Part shown: positions 26,555 through 35,569 of the stretch, piece after piece | How positions within the stretch are numbered: position 1 is the stretch's first letter | How the letters are laid out: every line of letters begins with the position of its first letter | Notes under the pieces: generated by a model | What the model was told of the DNA's origin: nothing | Seen by the model: only the letters and a program-made list of their open reading frames with translations | Databases searched by the model: none | NCBI GenBank assembly: GCA_020056965.1 | Contig: JAGVGT010000080.1 | Location: forward strand, 1-64,000 | Source: Deltaproteobacteria bacterium | Lineage (GTDB): Bacteria > Desulfobacterota > Desulfobulbia > Desulfobulbales > JAGXFP01 | DNA: 64,000 nucleotides | Direction: 5' to 3' | Position numbers and translations under genes: made by a program

Positions 26555-26819
26555 AGGTTGAACGTTTCTGGTCCCGGCGTTTCAGGCAGATCAGCTCGGT
26601 GACCGGCCAGGCGATTTTCCGGTAAAAATCCCGAGCGACCGAGCTTCTTGCAAAATGAACGTCATCCCCGAATGTTGTTATCGGGGATCCAGTCTTTTCC
26701 AGCAGCCACAAAATGGATTCCGGCTAAAAGCCTGCCGGAATGACGACTTTTCTTCATTTTGCAAGAGGCTCGACCGTGTTGCTGCGGTCGGCCAGCAACT
26801 GGAGACGATGGGCATCGCG
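26555..26819 (-). pseudogene. Acetyltransferase remnant interrupted by a miniature element
   Basis: The minus strand encodes DAHRLQLLADRSNTV up to 26777 and then, after the 129-bp element, ARDFYRKIAWPVTELICLKRR. Removing the element and one copy of the CGACCG duplication joins the halves in frame, giving a C-terminal GNAT segment matching the intact protein at 24703-25170. The N-terminal two thirds are missing; the remnant starts right after the zinc-ribbon stop codon. It is therefore a truncated duplicate that was later hit by the element. Confidence 0.85.
26642..26770. mobile_element. 129-bp miniature inverted-repeat element with 6-bp target duplication
   Basis: Terminal repeats AGCTTCTTGCAAAATGA (26642-26658) and TCATTTTGCAAGAGGCT (26754-26770) match at 16 of 17 positions. 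The flanks are CGACCG on both sides (26636-26641 and 26771-26776). The interior has GTCATCCCCGA to TCGGGGATCC and GGATTCCGGC to GCCGGAATGACG palindromes. It has no coding capacity, so it must have been moved by a transposase encoded elsewhere. Confidence 0.85.
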
Positions 26820-26823
26820 GGGG

Positions 26824-27009
26824 TTATAAATCCTCGGCCTTGCTGAGGCTATACAGGGCGCGCCACCTGGCCCCGCAGGTGGCGCAGAACATGGCCACCT
26901 GCACCTGGTCGGCTTTGAGCTTTTCCGGAGGAGCGGCGGCCTTGATGGCCCGGGAGCCGCATTTAGGGCACTGCTCCCCGCCCGATTCCACATATGCTTT
27001 GTAGGTCAT
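26824..27009 (-). CDS. Small zinc-ribbon protein
   Basis: The 61-residue protein has two CxxC pairs, EQCPKCGSR (about 14-17) and MFCATCGAR (about 42-45), which should bind one zinc ion. There is no membrane segment. The partner is unknown; such ribbons bind nucleic acid or protein. The ribosome site is weak, but it follows the ferredoxin by only 16 bp and is probably co-translated in the nifH transcript. Confidence 0.65.
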   Translation of the reverse strand: MTYKAYVESGGEQCPKCGSRAIKAAAPPEKLKADQVQVAMFCATCGARWRALYSLSKAEDL

Positions 27010-27025
27010 ATCTTGGGGATGATAA

Positions 27026-27328
27026 TTAACTGATCAGATAATCCGCTGCCGGTTCGCCATCCTCGATCCCGTCAAGGATGGCGTCGATGGCCTCATGGCT
27101 GTCCACCCCTTTGAACCACCAGTTTTCCGGTTGCACCACCACGATCGGCCCCCGGTCGCACTGTTTGAGACAGGTGGTGGCGCTGACCAGGCAGTCGATG
27201 CCGCGGTCGAGAATTTCCTCTTCCAGATATTGCAAAAACCCATCGGTGCTTTTGTGACAGATGCCTTTTTTGTCGCCGGCGACGCGGAAGCTCTGGCAAA
27301 CCAGGATTTGTCTTTCGGGGATGGCCAT
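27026..27328 (-). CDS. Thioredoxin-fold 2Fe-2S ferredoxin
   Basis: The 100-residue protein has cysteines arranged as CQSFRVAGDKKGIC, then TTCLKQC, with the DRGPIVVVQPENWWF strand typical of thioredoxin-like 2Fe-2S ferredoxins found near nif genes in many diazotrophs. It probably carries electrons or protects nitrogenase components, but neither is shown by sequence. AAGGAG lies before the ATG. It follows the NifB-like gene by 69 bp of iterated repeat on the same strand. Confidence 0.85.
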   Translation of the reverse strand: MAIPERQILVCQSFRVAGDKKGICHKSTDGFLQYLEEEILDRGIDCLVSATTCLKQCDRGPIVVVQPENWWFKGVDSHEAIDAILDGIEDGEPAADYLIS

Positions 27329-27367
27329 GGGGGCTCCTTTATTGTTAGCTGTAAGTTGTTTGGTGTT

Positions 27368-27402
27368 AGTCGGACTTGTCTGACTTGTCTGACCTGTCTA
27401 AC
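27368..27402. repeat. Iterated GACTTGTCT units
   Basis: GGACTTGTC, TGACTTGTC and TGACCTGTC follow one another in a near-perfect 9-10 base tandem array between the NifB-like gene and the ferredoxin gene. Confidence 0.6.
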
Positions 27403-28543
27403 GCATCTTGCTTTTTTTCTTGCCGCCGTCGAAGAGCTGATCAACAGTTCCCTCGATCTCGCCCTCGGTGATCAGCACGGTGATGCCGTGTTCAGTCAGG
27501 ATCTGTCTGGGGTTTTGCCCGGCGCTGGCCGCCAGAATGGCAAAACAGTCATCCAGAGTGGCGGCCAACTCCGTCCAGCGGCTGCTGCCGCTGCCCGGAG
27601 CTGGTACCGGGCGGGTGCCGAGCAGACAGGTCAGCCCATCTTCCCTGGGGCCGTAGATCAACACGTGATACGCCTGCCCCAAATGCAGATCCACTTCCAT
27701 GCCGCTCAGGCTGGCCACGGCAATATTGGGCCGCTTCTTGCTGGGTTTGAGTGCCGCTGTAGTACTCTTGCAAGTACCGAGCAGCGAAGGGCAAGCAAGC
27801 CCCAGGCGATTTTCCTTGGCGGCAAAGATGGCGGTTTGCAGGTATTTTTCGGCGCCATCCCTGACCCGCTGCATCAACTCCAAATCCGGAGGGGTCAACA
27901 TCTGTTCTTCCTGGTCAGCGGGCCAAGCGTAGGGAACCAGCTGCATTTTCTCAGCCCCGCAACTGGCCATGATCCGGGCTATTTCTTCGATGTGATCATC
28001 GTTGATCCCCGGGTAAACCGTGCTGCGGATGGTGACAGTGCAGCCCGCCTCTTTGAAGGCCTTTGCCGCCCGGAACTGTTCTTCCAGCAACATTGGGATC
28101 GCCTGGGAGAGGGGCACCGTCTTTTTGCCCGGTCTGATCCAGGCATAGAGCTTATCCGCCACGTCCCGGGAAACCGCATCCACCAGAAGGGTTACTCCGG
28201 TAACTCCCGCCGCCGCCAGTGGTTTGGCGTATTCCTCACCCTGCAAGCCAAGGGTGGTGAGCGACAAATTCAGCTCGGGATATTTCCGGTGGATACCTTC
28301 TAACGTTTCCAGAGGCGCGGCGATTTCCGCCAGTGGATCCCCGGGGCCGCTGATTTCTACCCCGGTGATTGCCGCCTCTTGCTGAAGATTCTCTTCCAAC
28401 CATTTTAGGGCGCCGGCAGGAGGAATTGCCCGGGCCGACGAATCGGGATGGTCAAAGCGAATTCGGCAGAACGGTTGCTGGGCCACCGGTAGGATAAGCG
28501 TGGTCTTCTTTGCGCCTTGGCTGGGGAACGGGATTATGGTCAT
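27398..28543 (-). CDS. NifB-like paralog lacking all radical-SAM cysteines
   Basis: This 381-residue protein aligns along its length with NifB at 12064-13353, sharing LPVA, the GPGDPLAE SAM-loop region, YPGINDDHIEE (NifB has VPGINDDQVEA) and the C-terminal NifX-like domain (VASLSGMEVDLHLGQAY). The three cluster cysteines of NifB's CNIKCNYC are replaced by Pro24, Ile28 and Asp31, and HPCFN and the CTRC pair are also gone. It cannot be a radical SAM enzyme; it may be a cofactor carrier or scaffold. The ATG at 28543 is chosen because earlier codons fall in a repetitive stretch. It follows nifK by 121 bp on the same strand. Confidence 0.85.
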   Translation of the reverse strand: MTIIPFPSQGAKKTTLILPVAQQPFCRIRFDHPDSSARAIPPAGALKWLEENLQQEAAITGVEISGPGDPLAEIAAPLETLEGIHRKYPELNLSLTTLGLQGEEYAKPLAAAGVTGVTLLVDAVSRDVADKLYAWIRPGKKTVPLSQAIPMLLEEQFRAAKAFKEAGCTVTIRSTVYPGINDDHIEEIARIMASCGAEKMQLVPYAWPADQEEQMLTPPDLELMQRVRDGAEKYLQTAIFAAKENRLGLACPSLLGTCKSTTAALKPSKKRPNIAVASLSGMEVDLHLGQAYHVLIYGPREDGLTCLLGTRPVPAPGSGSSRWTELAATLDDCFAILAASAGQNPRQILTEHGITVLITEGEIEGTVDQLFDGGKKKSKMR

Positions 28544-28571
28544 GGTTTTTATATCCTGGGCTTCGGGTGGC

Positions 28572-28659
28572 TTGGGAGTAATGGGACTTAAGGGAAGTAT
28601 GGGAATTATGGGACAAAGACCTCCCATTCATCCCCATAACACCCATTGCTCCCATTAAC
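28572..28659. repeat. Iterated ATGGGA / TCCCAT units after nifK
   Basis: The words ATGGGA, AAGGGA and ATGGGA recur on one side and TCCCAT, CCCCAT and CCCAT on the other, allowing a long imperfect hairpin between nifK and the NifB-like gene. Confidence 0.55.
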
Positions 28660-28664
28660 CTTGC

Positions 28665-30038
28665 TTACAGCACCAATTCGAACTTCTCGTCCGGATCATC
28701 CCGGTCCTTGCGATCCAGCAGGACGCCCAGGATTTTCTCCAACAGCCGAATCCCGCCTTTGTAACCGACCGTCGGGAAGTACTGATGGCCCTGGCGATCC
28801 AGAATCGGGAAGCCCCAGCGGACGTAAGGAATATCCTCGTCCTTGGCGATATACTTGCAATAGGTGTTGCCAATGATCAGATCCACAGGCTCGTTCTTGA
28901 TCCACTGGTGGAGCAGGAACATGTCGCCCTTGGCCCTGACGTTGACCTCGTAGCCCATGTCCTTGGTCAACTCTTTAATCCGCTTTTCAAACTTCTTGCC
29001 CGGGGTGCCGGTGACCACATGGATCGGCTTCATATCCATGGAGACCAGGAATTCGGTCATGGCGATCAACTGGTCGGGATCACCAACCAGGGCAACCTTC
29101 TTGCCGTACAGATACTGGTGCATGTCCGAGATCATATCGACCAGCTGACCGCGTTCAGTGACAATCTCCTCAGGGATGCTCACACCGGCGATGGTCCGCA
29201 GGGCGTCGACAAAACGGTCGGTGGCCATCAGGCCAAAGGGCATATCCAAAACCGAACAGGGCACCTTGAATTTGCTGTCGAGTTCGCGGGCCGCATCGGC
29301 GGAACACCACTCGCCCAGGGCCAGGGTGCCCATGGAGTCGCCGCAGCTCTGCAGTTCGGCCACGGTGGTGCCACCGGCGGGGAACATCTTGTACTCGCCG
29401 GAGAGCGGCCCGTTCAACACCCCGGAGGTGTCCGGGAAGAGGATGGTCTTGACCCCGATCAATCCGGTCATCCGCTTGATCTCTTCCATATCGGAGGGTT
29501 CGACCCAGCCGGGGATGATATTGACCTTGCCGTTCTTCTTGCCGGTGGGCTCGGCCATCATGGCCATGGCGGTAACCATGTTGGAAAATCCGGTGACATG
29601 GGAGCCGACAAAGCTCGGGGTTGAGGCACTGATCACGTACTTGCCCTTGGGGATACTGCCTTCCGCTATCGCCTTCTTCTTGATCTGCGGCAGATCGTCG
29701 CCGATGGTCTCTGAGAGGCAGGTGGTGTGGATGGCGATCACCTCCGGCTCATAAACCGTGAAGATATTGTTGATGGCCTGCAGCATGTTGGCCTGACCGC
29801 CAAAGACCGAGGCCCCTTCGGTAAAGGAGCTGGTGGAGGCGGAGATCGGCTCCTTGTAATGCCTGGTTAAGGTGGAGCGGTGATAGGCGCAGCACCCTTG
29901 GGAGCCATGGCTGTGCGGTAGGCACCCATGGATACCCAAGGCGGCGTACATGGCGCCGATGGGCTGGCAGGTCTTGGCCGGGTTAATGGTCAAGGCCGTG
30001 CGCTCCGTGATCTCTAATGGGGTATGGCGGAGTAGCAT
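28665..30038 (-). CDS. nifK: Nitrogenase molybdenum-iron protein beta chain NifK
   Basis: NifK pairs with NifD in the MoFe protein and shares the P-cluster. The 457-residue protein carries TCQPIGAMYAALGIHGCLPH and HGSQGCCAYHRS with the P-cluster cysteines, TTCLSETIGDDLPQ and the NMVTAMAMMAEPTGK region. It lacks the ~50-residue N-terminal extension of the Azotobacter protein, as in clostridial-type (group II) nitrogenases. It lies 152 bp after nifD; the gap holds a short inverted repeat. Confidence 0.97.
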   Translation of the reverse strand: MLLRHTPLEITERTALTINPAKTCQPIGAMYAALGIHGCLPHSHGSQGCCAYHRSTLTRHYKEPISASTSSFTEGASVFGGQANMLQAINNIFTVYEPEVIAIHTTCLSETIGDDLPQIKKKAIAEGSIPKGKYVISASTPSFVGSHVTGFSNMVTAMAMMAEPTGKKNGKVNIIPGWVEPSDMEEIKRMTGLIGVKTILFPDTSGVLNGPLSGEYKMFPAGGTTVAELQSCGDSMGTLALGEWCSADAARELDSKFKVPCSVLDMPFGLMATDRFVDALRTIAGVSIPEEIVTERGQLVDMISDMHQYLYGKKVALVGDPDQLIAMTEFLVSMDMKPIHVVTGTPGKKFEKRIKELTKDMGYEVNVRAKGDMFLLHQWIKNEPVDLIIGNTYCKYIAKDEDIPYVRWGFPILDRQGHQYFPTVGYKGGIRLLEKILGVLLDRKDRDDPDEKFELVL

Positions 30039-30075
30039 TTTCTTATCCTCACTGGTGCAGGAAATTTATTTGGGG

Positions 30076-30119
30076 AGTGTCGGGTTACGGCGATAAGGCT
30101 GCCTAACCCGACCTACACT
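30076..30119. repeat. Short inverted repeat between nifD and nifK
   Basis: CGGGTTA and TAACCCG form the arms inside an AGTGT to ACACT frame. This resembles the common AACCCGAC intergenic palindrome family and could form an RNA hairpin between the two structural genes. Confidence 0.5.
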
Positions 30120-30190
30120 TTTGAACCGTTTCCTTCCATCCTTCGACATTCCGCGGTTGGATATTCTGCGGTTCTACGGTTCGCTTTTAT

Positions 30191-31834
30191 TTATTCCCAG
30201 TTATACGATGCGCTTAGCTGCGGGTTCTTCTGCCAGGGCGCCTTCATGTAGCCCCAGACCTTGGAGTTGACCATCCGGTCGATTTCCTTATAGAAATTCA
30301 CGGCGCCTTTGAAACCGGCATAGGGTCCGCCGGAGTCGTAACTGTGCAGCTGCTTCATCGGTATGCCCAGTTTCTGGATGGAGAATTTCTCCTTGATCCC
30401 GGCGCAGAAGATATCCGGCTTCATGAGCTCCACCAGTTTCTCCGCCTCGTACTGGTTCAAATCGTCGATGATCAAGGTGTTCTTGTCCATGTCCGGGGCC
30501 AGGCCGTCATAATGCTTGAACTGGTAGCCGGACTCCTCCAGAGCCTTGATTTCCTGGTCAGTCTTGCGCGGTTTGAAGCGGGTCGGGTCGGCCTCGACCT
30601 CGATCTCTTCGATGTTGCGGCTATCGGCATCGACCTTGATATTGGGGATCACCTGGCGACCCTCGTAATCGTCCTGATGGCCGAACTCGTAACCGGCCGA
30701 GATGGTCTTCATCTTCAGCTCATCGAAGAGTTCCTTGTAATGATGGGCGCGGGAGCCGCCGACGAACATCATGGCGGTCTTGTTTTCGGTCCGGGGAGTG
30801 ATCTCCAGCAGGGCCGCTTCCACCTCGGGCATTTCCTCGGCGATAACCTTTTCCACCGTCTCCATCAGCGCCTTATCCCCGAAGTACTGGGCGATCTTGC
30901 GTAAGGATTTGGCGGTGGCCTTGGCGCCGATGAAGTTAACCTTAATCCAGGGAATGCCGTACTTGGTCTCCATCATGTCGGCCACGTAGTTGATCGACCG
31001 ATGGCACATGACCGCATTTAAGTCGGCCTGGTGGGAAGAGGTGAACTGGTCGTAGGTCGAATTGCCGGAAAAGGTCGAGATGCAGGTGATGCCGCATTTC
31101 TTGAAAATCCGGTCGATCTCGAAGCCGTCGCCGCCGATGTTGTACTCGCCCAGCAGGTTGATCTTGAACTTGCCTTCCTTGGGTACGTCATTCTTGCCCA
31201 CCAGATGCCGGAAGACCTGGTTGTTGGCGATATGGTGCCCGGCCGACTGGGAGACGCCCTTGTAGCCTTCGCAGGAGAAGGCATAGACATTACAGTCGCC
31301 AAACTTTTCCTTCATATTGGCGGTGACGGTGTGGATATCGTCACCGATCAATCCCACCGGGCAGGTGGCGAAGACCGCGATGGATTTGGGATGGAAGAGG
31401 TCGTAGGCCTCCTGAATGGCCGCCGCCAGCTTCTTCTCGCCGCCGAAGATGATGTCCTGCTCCTGCATATCGGTGGAGAAGCAGTAGGTCATATAGTTTT
31501 CCCCGTTGGGCCCGCCGCCGTCGGTCTGGTTGCGCCGGGTCAGCCAGGCATAAAAACTACAGCCGATGGGGCCGTGCACCAGGTTGACGATGTCGCGGGT
31601 GGGGCCCATGATGACGCCCTTGCAACCGGCATAGGTGCAGCCGCGCATGGTGATGATCCCGGGAATGGTCCGCACGTTGGCGGCCAGAACCGGGGTGTCG
31701 TTCTGCTGGGCCTCGTTGATCATGATCTGCTTGGCGCGTTTGCGGGCGACCTTGGGCGGGTACTTCTCGAGAAGTTCCGCTTTGATATTGGCCGGGTCCC
31801 ACTGCACCAATTTTGTCTTGGCTGCTGTTGCCAT
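30191..31834 (-). CDS. nifD: Nitrogenase molybdenum-iron protein alpha chain NifD
   Basis: NifD holds FeMo-co and half the P-cluster. The 547-residue protein has MRGCTYAGCKGV, HGPIGCSFYAWLTRRN and ATCPVGLIGDD (P-cluster side), the FeMo-co ligand cysteine in AVMCHRSINY and ligand histidine in LHSYDSGGPYAGF, and GYKGVSQSAGHH for the substrate site. It is about 55 residues longer than Azotobacter NifD because of an insertion around 380-440, a mark of anaerobe-type group II nitrogenase. AAGGAGG precedes the ATG at 31834; codons upstream overlap nifI2. No vanadium- or iron-only signatures or delta subunit are present. Confidence 0.97.
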   Translation of the reverse strand: MATAAKTKLVQWDPANIKAELLEKYPPKVARKRAKQIMINEAQQNDTPVLAANVRTIPGIITMRGCTYAGCKGVIMGPTRDIVNLVHGPIGCSFYAWLTRRNQTDGGGPNGENYMTYCFSTDMQEQDIIFGGEKKLAAAIQEAYDLFHPKSIAVFATCPVGLIGDDIHTVTANMKEKFGDCNVYAFSCEGYKGVSQSAGHHIANNQVFRHLVGKNDVPKEGKFKINLLGEYNIGGDGFEIDRIFKKCGITCISTFSGNSTYDQFTSSHQADLNAVMCHRSINYVADMMETKYGIPWIKVNFIGAKATAKSLRKIAQYFGDKALMETVEKVIAEEMPEVEAALLEITPRTENKTAMMFVGGSRAHHYKELFDELKMKTISAGYEFGHQDDYEGRQVIPNIKVDADSRNIEEIEVEADPTRFKPRKTDQEIKALEESGYQFKHYDGLAPDMDKNTLIIDDLNQYEAEKLVELMKPDIFCAGIKEKFSIQKLGIPMKQLHSYDSGGPYAGFKGAVNFYKEIDRMVNSKVWGYMKAPWQKNPQLSASYNWE

Positions 31835-31847
31835 TATAATTCCTCCT

Positions 31848-32222
31848 TTATGAGATGGACTTGACGCCCGTCTCTCCTGTTCGGACCCGGACCGCATCGC
31901 TGATGGGGAGGACAAATACCTTGCCGTCCCCAGGCATGCCGGTCTGATTCGTATTGATTATGGTCTCCACCACGCATTTCACCATCTTGTCCTCAACCAC
32001 TGCGGTGATCAAACGTTTGGGGTAGAGCTTGCCTTTCTCGCCCAGCAGAGAGGCGGCCTCTTCATAGCCCTGGCGCACCCCTTCCAGGATCTGCGGGTTG
32101 ACAAAGCCCTTGCCCCGGCCATGGGCCTCATGGGCAAAGAAGGCGTCGACGCCGCAGTCGGTCAAGGCCTGCTTGGTCTGGTTCATCATGTTGATTCGCA
32201 CCACGGCGATGACCTCTTTCAT
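31848..32222 (-). CDS. nifI2: Nitrogen regulatory PII-like protein NifI2
   Basis: NifI2 acts with NifI1 to inhibit nitrogenase post-translationally when ammonium or low 2-oxoglutarate signals sufficiency. The 124-residue protein keeps the PII fold (MKEVIAVVRINMMNQTKQAL) and ends with the DGKVFVLPISDAVRVRTGE motif. It has an extended T-loop region relative to GlnB. The ATG overlaps the nifI1 stop (ATGA). It sits between nifI1 and nifD, the placement seen in archaea, clostridia and sulfate reducers. Confidence 0.95.
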   Translation of the reverse strand: MKEVIAVVRINMMNQTKQALTDCGVDAFFAHEAHGRGKGFVNPQILEGVRQGYEEAASLLGEKGKLYPKRLITAVVEDKMVKCVVETIINTNQTGMPGDGKVFVLPISDAVRVRTGETGVKSIS

Positions 32223-32575
32223 GCCGGTACCTCCTCGGCGGCGGCCGCAGTCTCCTTGACCCCGGAGCTGATGGTGTAGGACTCCTGGACATCGCTGATA
32301 AAGATCTTGCCGTCGCCGAAGGCGCCCTTACCCTTGGTGCGGGCCGTTTCCATGATGGTCTTGATGACGAAATCCTTGTCGGCGGCTTGAACCACGCTCA
32401 TCAGCATGACCTTGGGCAACTCGTCGTAGGTCACCTCGCCGATCTTGATGCCGCGCTGCTTGCCGCGACCGGCGACGGAGTACTTGGTAACGGCCGGGAA
32501 ACCGGCATCCATCAGGGCGGCCAGGACGGCATCGGCTTTCTCAGGACGAACAATTGAACGAATCATGAGCAACAT
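32219..32575 (-). CDS. nifI1: Nitrogen regulatory PII-like protein NifI1
   Basis: This is the partner of NifI2 in switching off nitrogenase activity by binding the MoFe protein. The 118-residue PII homolog starts MLLMIRSIVRPEKAD and contains the VAGRGKQRGIKIGEV T-loop and GDGKIFISDVQESYTI. The first ATG (32575) is selected because GGAG lies eight bases before it. It is 81 bp after nifH, with a repeat of CCTATGGGA words in between. Confidence 0.95.
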   Translation of the reverse strand: MLLMIRSIVRPEKADAVLAALMDAGFPAVTKYSVAGRGKQRGIKIGEVTYDELPKVMLMSVVQAADKDFVIKTIMETARTKGKGAFGDGKIFISDVQESYTISSGVKETAAAAEEVPA

Positions 32576-32606
32576 ATTGGTATCTCCGTTGTTTGATTTG
32601 GTTGGT

Positions 32607-32639
32607 TATAGGACCTATGGGACCTATGGGACTTATAGA
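32607..32639. repeat. CCTATGGGA iterons between nifH and nifI1
   Basis: TATAGGACCTATGGGACCTA followed by TGGGACTTATAG gives three near-identical 9-base units. They share words with the block at 13406-13443 and could tune nifI1 expression relative to nifH. Confidence 0.5.
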
Positions 32640-32656
32640 CTGACCTTTAAGCCGCT

Positions 32657-33568
<912 letters not shown>

Positions 33569-33675
33569 CTAATGGCACCGGAAAGTTTAGAGGTATCACC
33601 CTGAAACTATAGGCAAAAAAATATGACTGCCGGGATGGCGCCGATTTTAGAGGGCCATTTCCAACCCATAATCAA

Positions 33676-33691
33676 TGTCGGGCAGGAAACA
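33676..33691. promoter_or_regulatory. NifA upstream activator site of nifH
   Basis: TGT-N10-ACA (TGT 33676-33678, ACA 33689-33691), about 110 bp upstream of the -24 element, between nifH and nifA. Confidence 0.82.
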
Positions 33692-33732
33692 AACATGAAG
33701 GGATGCGAACAATTTTGTCTGCTGGGTCTGAC

Positions 33733-33762
33733 TTGATTAGTTTCTTTACGTAATTGTATAAT
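33733..33762 (+). promoter_or_regulatory. Candidate sigma-70 promoter for nifA
   Basis: TTGATT (33733-33738) and TATAAT (33757-33762) are spaced by 18 bases, about 190 bp upstream of the nifA start. No sigma-54 element precedes nifA, so it is probably expressed independently of itself. Confidence 0.45.
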
Positions 33763-33949
33763 TATCTACTATTTTGCCGGAAGATTTAACATCTTGGTGC
33801 AAAACCAATCCGGCTTCGGGGGGTGCTACTTATTAAAACCCCTATGATATCGTAGTGTTGTGGATAAAGATTGCTGTAGAGATGGGGTGGAACGCAACTT
33901 GCTGGAGAAGGATTGAGAATTTAAACGGTTTATCGCGGAGGAAAAGGCA

Positions 33950-35563
33950 GTGAGAGAAGGTAAAGCATCGGCAAGTTCAGGCACCACCGAACATTTGGAG
34001 GTCCAGGCCCTCTACCAGATCGCCCAGCTCATCGAGTCGGCCCTGGATCTGGACAAGGCGTTGTCGGAGACCTTGCGAATCCTCCACGAAACCCTGCGGA
34101 TGGAGCGTGCCACCCTGGTCCTGCCCGACGAATCCGGCTTGCGCCTGGTGATCCGCGCTTCCTATGGGCTGACCCAGACCGAGGCCCGCAAGGGGGTCTA
34201 TCGTTTTGATGAGGGGGTGATCGGCCGGATCTTCCAGAGCCGCCAACCCTTCGTGGTGCCGGACGTCCACAAGGAACCCCTGTTCCTGAACCGGACCGGG
34301 GCGAGAACCCGGGTCAACAAGGCGGAGATTTCCTTTCTCGGGGTACCGGTGGTGCTGATGGAAACGCCGGTGGGGGTGCTGACCGTGGACCGGCTCTTTG
34401 GCGCCGAGGTCTCCTACGAAGAGGATATCCGTTTCCTCACCGTGGTCGCCACCCTGATCGCCCAGTTTCTTAACCTGCACAAGGCCATCGCCAAGAAAGA
34501 GCAGTCGCTGATCGAGGAGAATATCTCGCTCAAGGCCGAGCTGCAGAACCGTTACAGCCATCACAACATTATCGGCCAGTGCAAGGTCATGCAAGAGGTC
34601 TTCCGCTACATCGACAAGGTGGCGCCCAGCCGGGCCACGGCCCTGCTTTTGGGCGAGTCGGGTACCGGCAAGGAGCTGGTGGCGCGGGCCGTCCACCAGG
34701 CCAGCCCGCGCCGCGATAAGCCCTTCATTAAGGTTAACTGCGCGGCCCTGCCCGACAACCTGCTGGAGAGCGAGCTGCTGGGCCACGAAAAGGGCGCCTT
34801 CACCGGGGCCATCGCCTTGAAGAAGGGGCGCTTTGAATTGGCCGACGGCGGCACCCTCTTTTTGGACGAGGTGGGGGAATTGCCCCTGCCGTTGCAGGCC
34901 AAACTCTTGCGGGTGCTGCAGGAGCGGCAGTTCGAACGGCTGGGCGGCACCACCACCATTACCGTCGATGTGCGGATCATCGCCGCCACCAACCGCAGTC
35001 TGGAACGGGCGGTTGAGGAGAAGAGCTTCCGGGAGGATCTCTTCTATAGGTTGAATGTGGTGCCGATTATCCTGCCGCCATTACGCGAGAGGTCGGAAGA
35101 CATCCCGGTGCTGCTCGACCACTTTCTGCGCGAGAGCAACAAGGTGCACAAGCGAAAGGTCCGGCTGGCCCGGCCGGTGATCGAATTTCTGATCGACTAC
35201 CCCTGGCCGGGCAACGTCAGGGAGCTCCAAAACCTGATCGAGCGGTTGGTGATCATGGGCGAGGGTGAGGTGCTGGGTCGGGCTGAGCTGCCCTCCTATA
35301 TGACCTCGCCGCCGGAAGCGGCCCCGGTGGCGCGGCCCGGCAGTAACGAGCCGGCGACGACGCCCGGTGCCACGACCGGGCCGGCTGAGACCCGCCCGGC
35401 GGCCATCTCCCTGGAGGCTTTGGAACGGCGGGAGATCGAGGCGTCCCTGGTGCGCCATGGCTGGGTGCAGTCAAGGGCCGCCCGGGAACTAGGGCTGACC
35501 CAGCGCCAGATTGGCTATAAGATTAAAAAGTTCAACTTGGTGCCGCCGGCTTATCTGGCCTGA
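33950..35563 (+). CDS. nifA: Nif-specific transcriptional activator NifA
   Basis: NifA is the enhancer-binding ATPase that remodels sigma-54 RNA polymerase at nif promoters. The 537-residue protein has an N-terminal GAF domain (about 20-175), an AAA+ domain with GESGTGKE and GAFTGA (about 205-440), a Pro/Ala-rich linker and a C-terminal Fis-type helix-turn-helix ([20 protein letters not shown]). The start is GTG at 33950 after GGAGG. The interdomain CX4C of oxygen-sensitive NifA proteins is absent; the only cysteines are Cys210 region and the NCAALP one. It is divergent from nifH, which fits local control. Confidence 0.93.
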   Translation: MREGKASASSGTTEHLEVQALYQIAQLIESALDLDKALSETLRILHETLRMERATLVLPDESGLRLVIRASYGLTQTEARKGVYRFDEGVIGRIFQSRQPFVVPDVHKEPLFLNRTGARTRVNKAEISFLGVPVVLMETPVGVLTVDRLFGAEVSYEEDIRFLTVVATLIAQFLNLHKAIAKKEQSLIEENISLKAELQNRYSHHNIIGQCKVMQEVFRYIDKVAPSRATALLLGESGTGKELVARAVHQASPRRDKPFIKVNCAALPDNLLESELLGHEKGAFTGAIALKKGRFELADGGTLFLDEVGELPLPLQAKLLRVLQERQFERLGGTTTITVDVRIIAATNRSLERAVEEKSFREDLFYRLNVVPIILPPLRERSEDIPVLLDHFLRESNKVHKRKVRLARPVIEFLIDYPWPGNVRELQNLIERLVIMGEGEVLGRAELPSYMTSPPEAAPVARPGSNEPATTPGATTGPAETRPAAISLEALERREIEASLVRHGWVQSRAARELGLTQRQIGYKIKKFNLVPPAYLA

Positions 35564-35569
35564 TTAAAG

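Noticed and set aside
27398-28543. A second functional NifB
   Set aside because: All cluster-binding residues are absent, so it cannot carry out radical SAM chemistry.
28665-31834. Vanadium or iron-only nitrogenase
   Set aside because: No delta subunit gene between D and K, NifE/N and Mo uptake genes present, and NifD motifs are of the Mo type.
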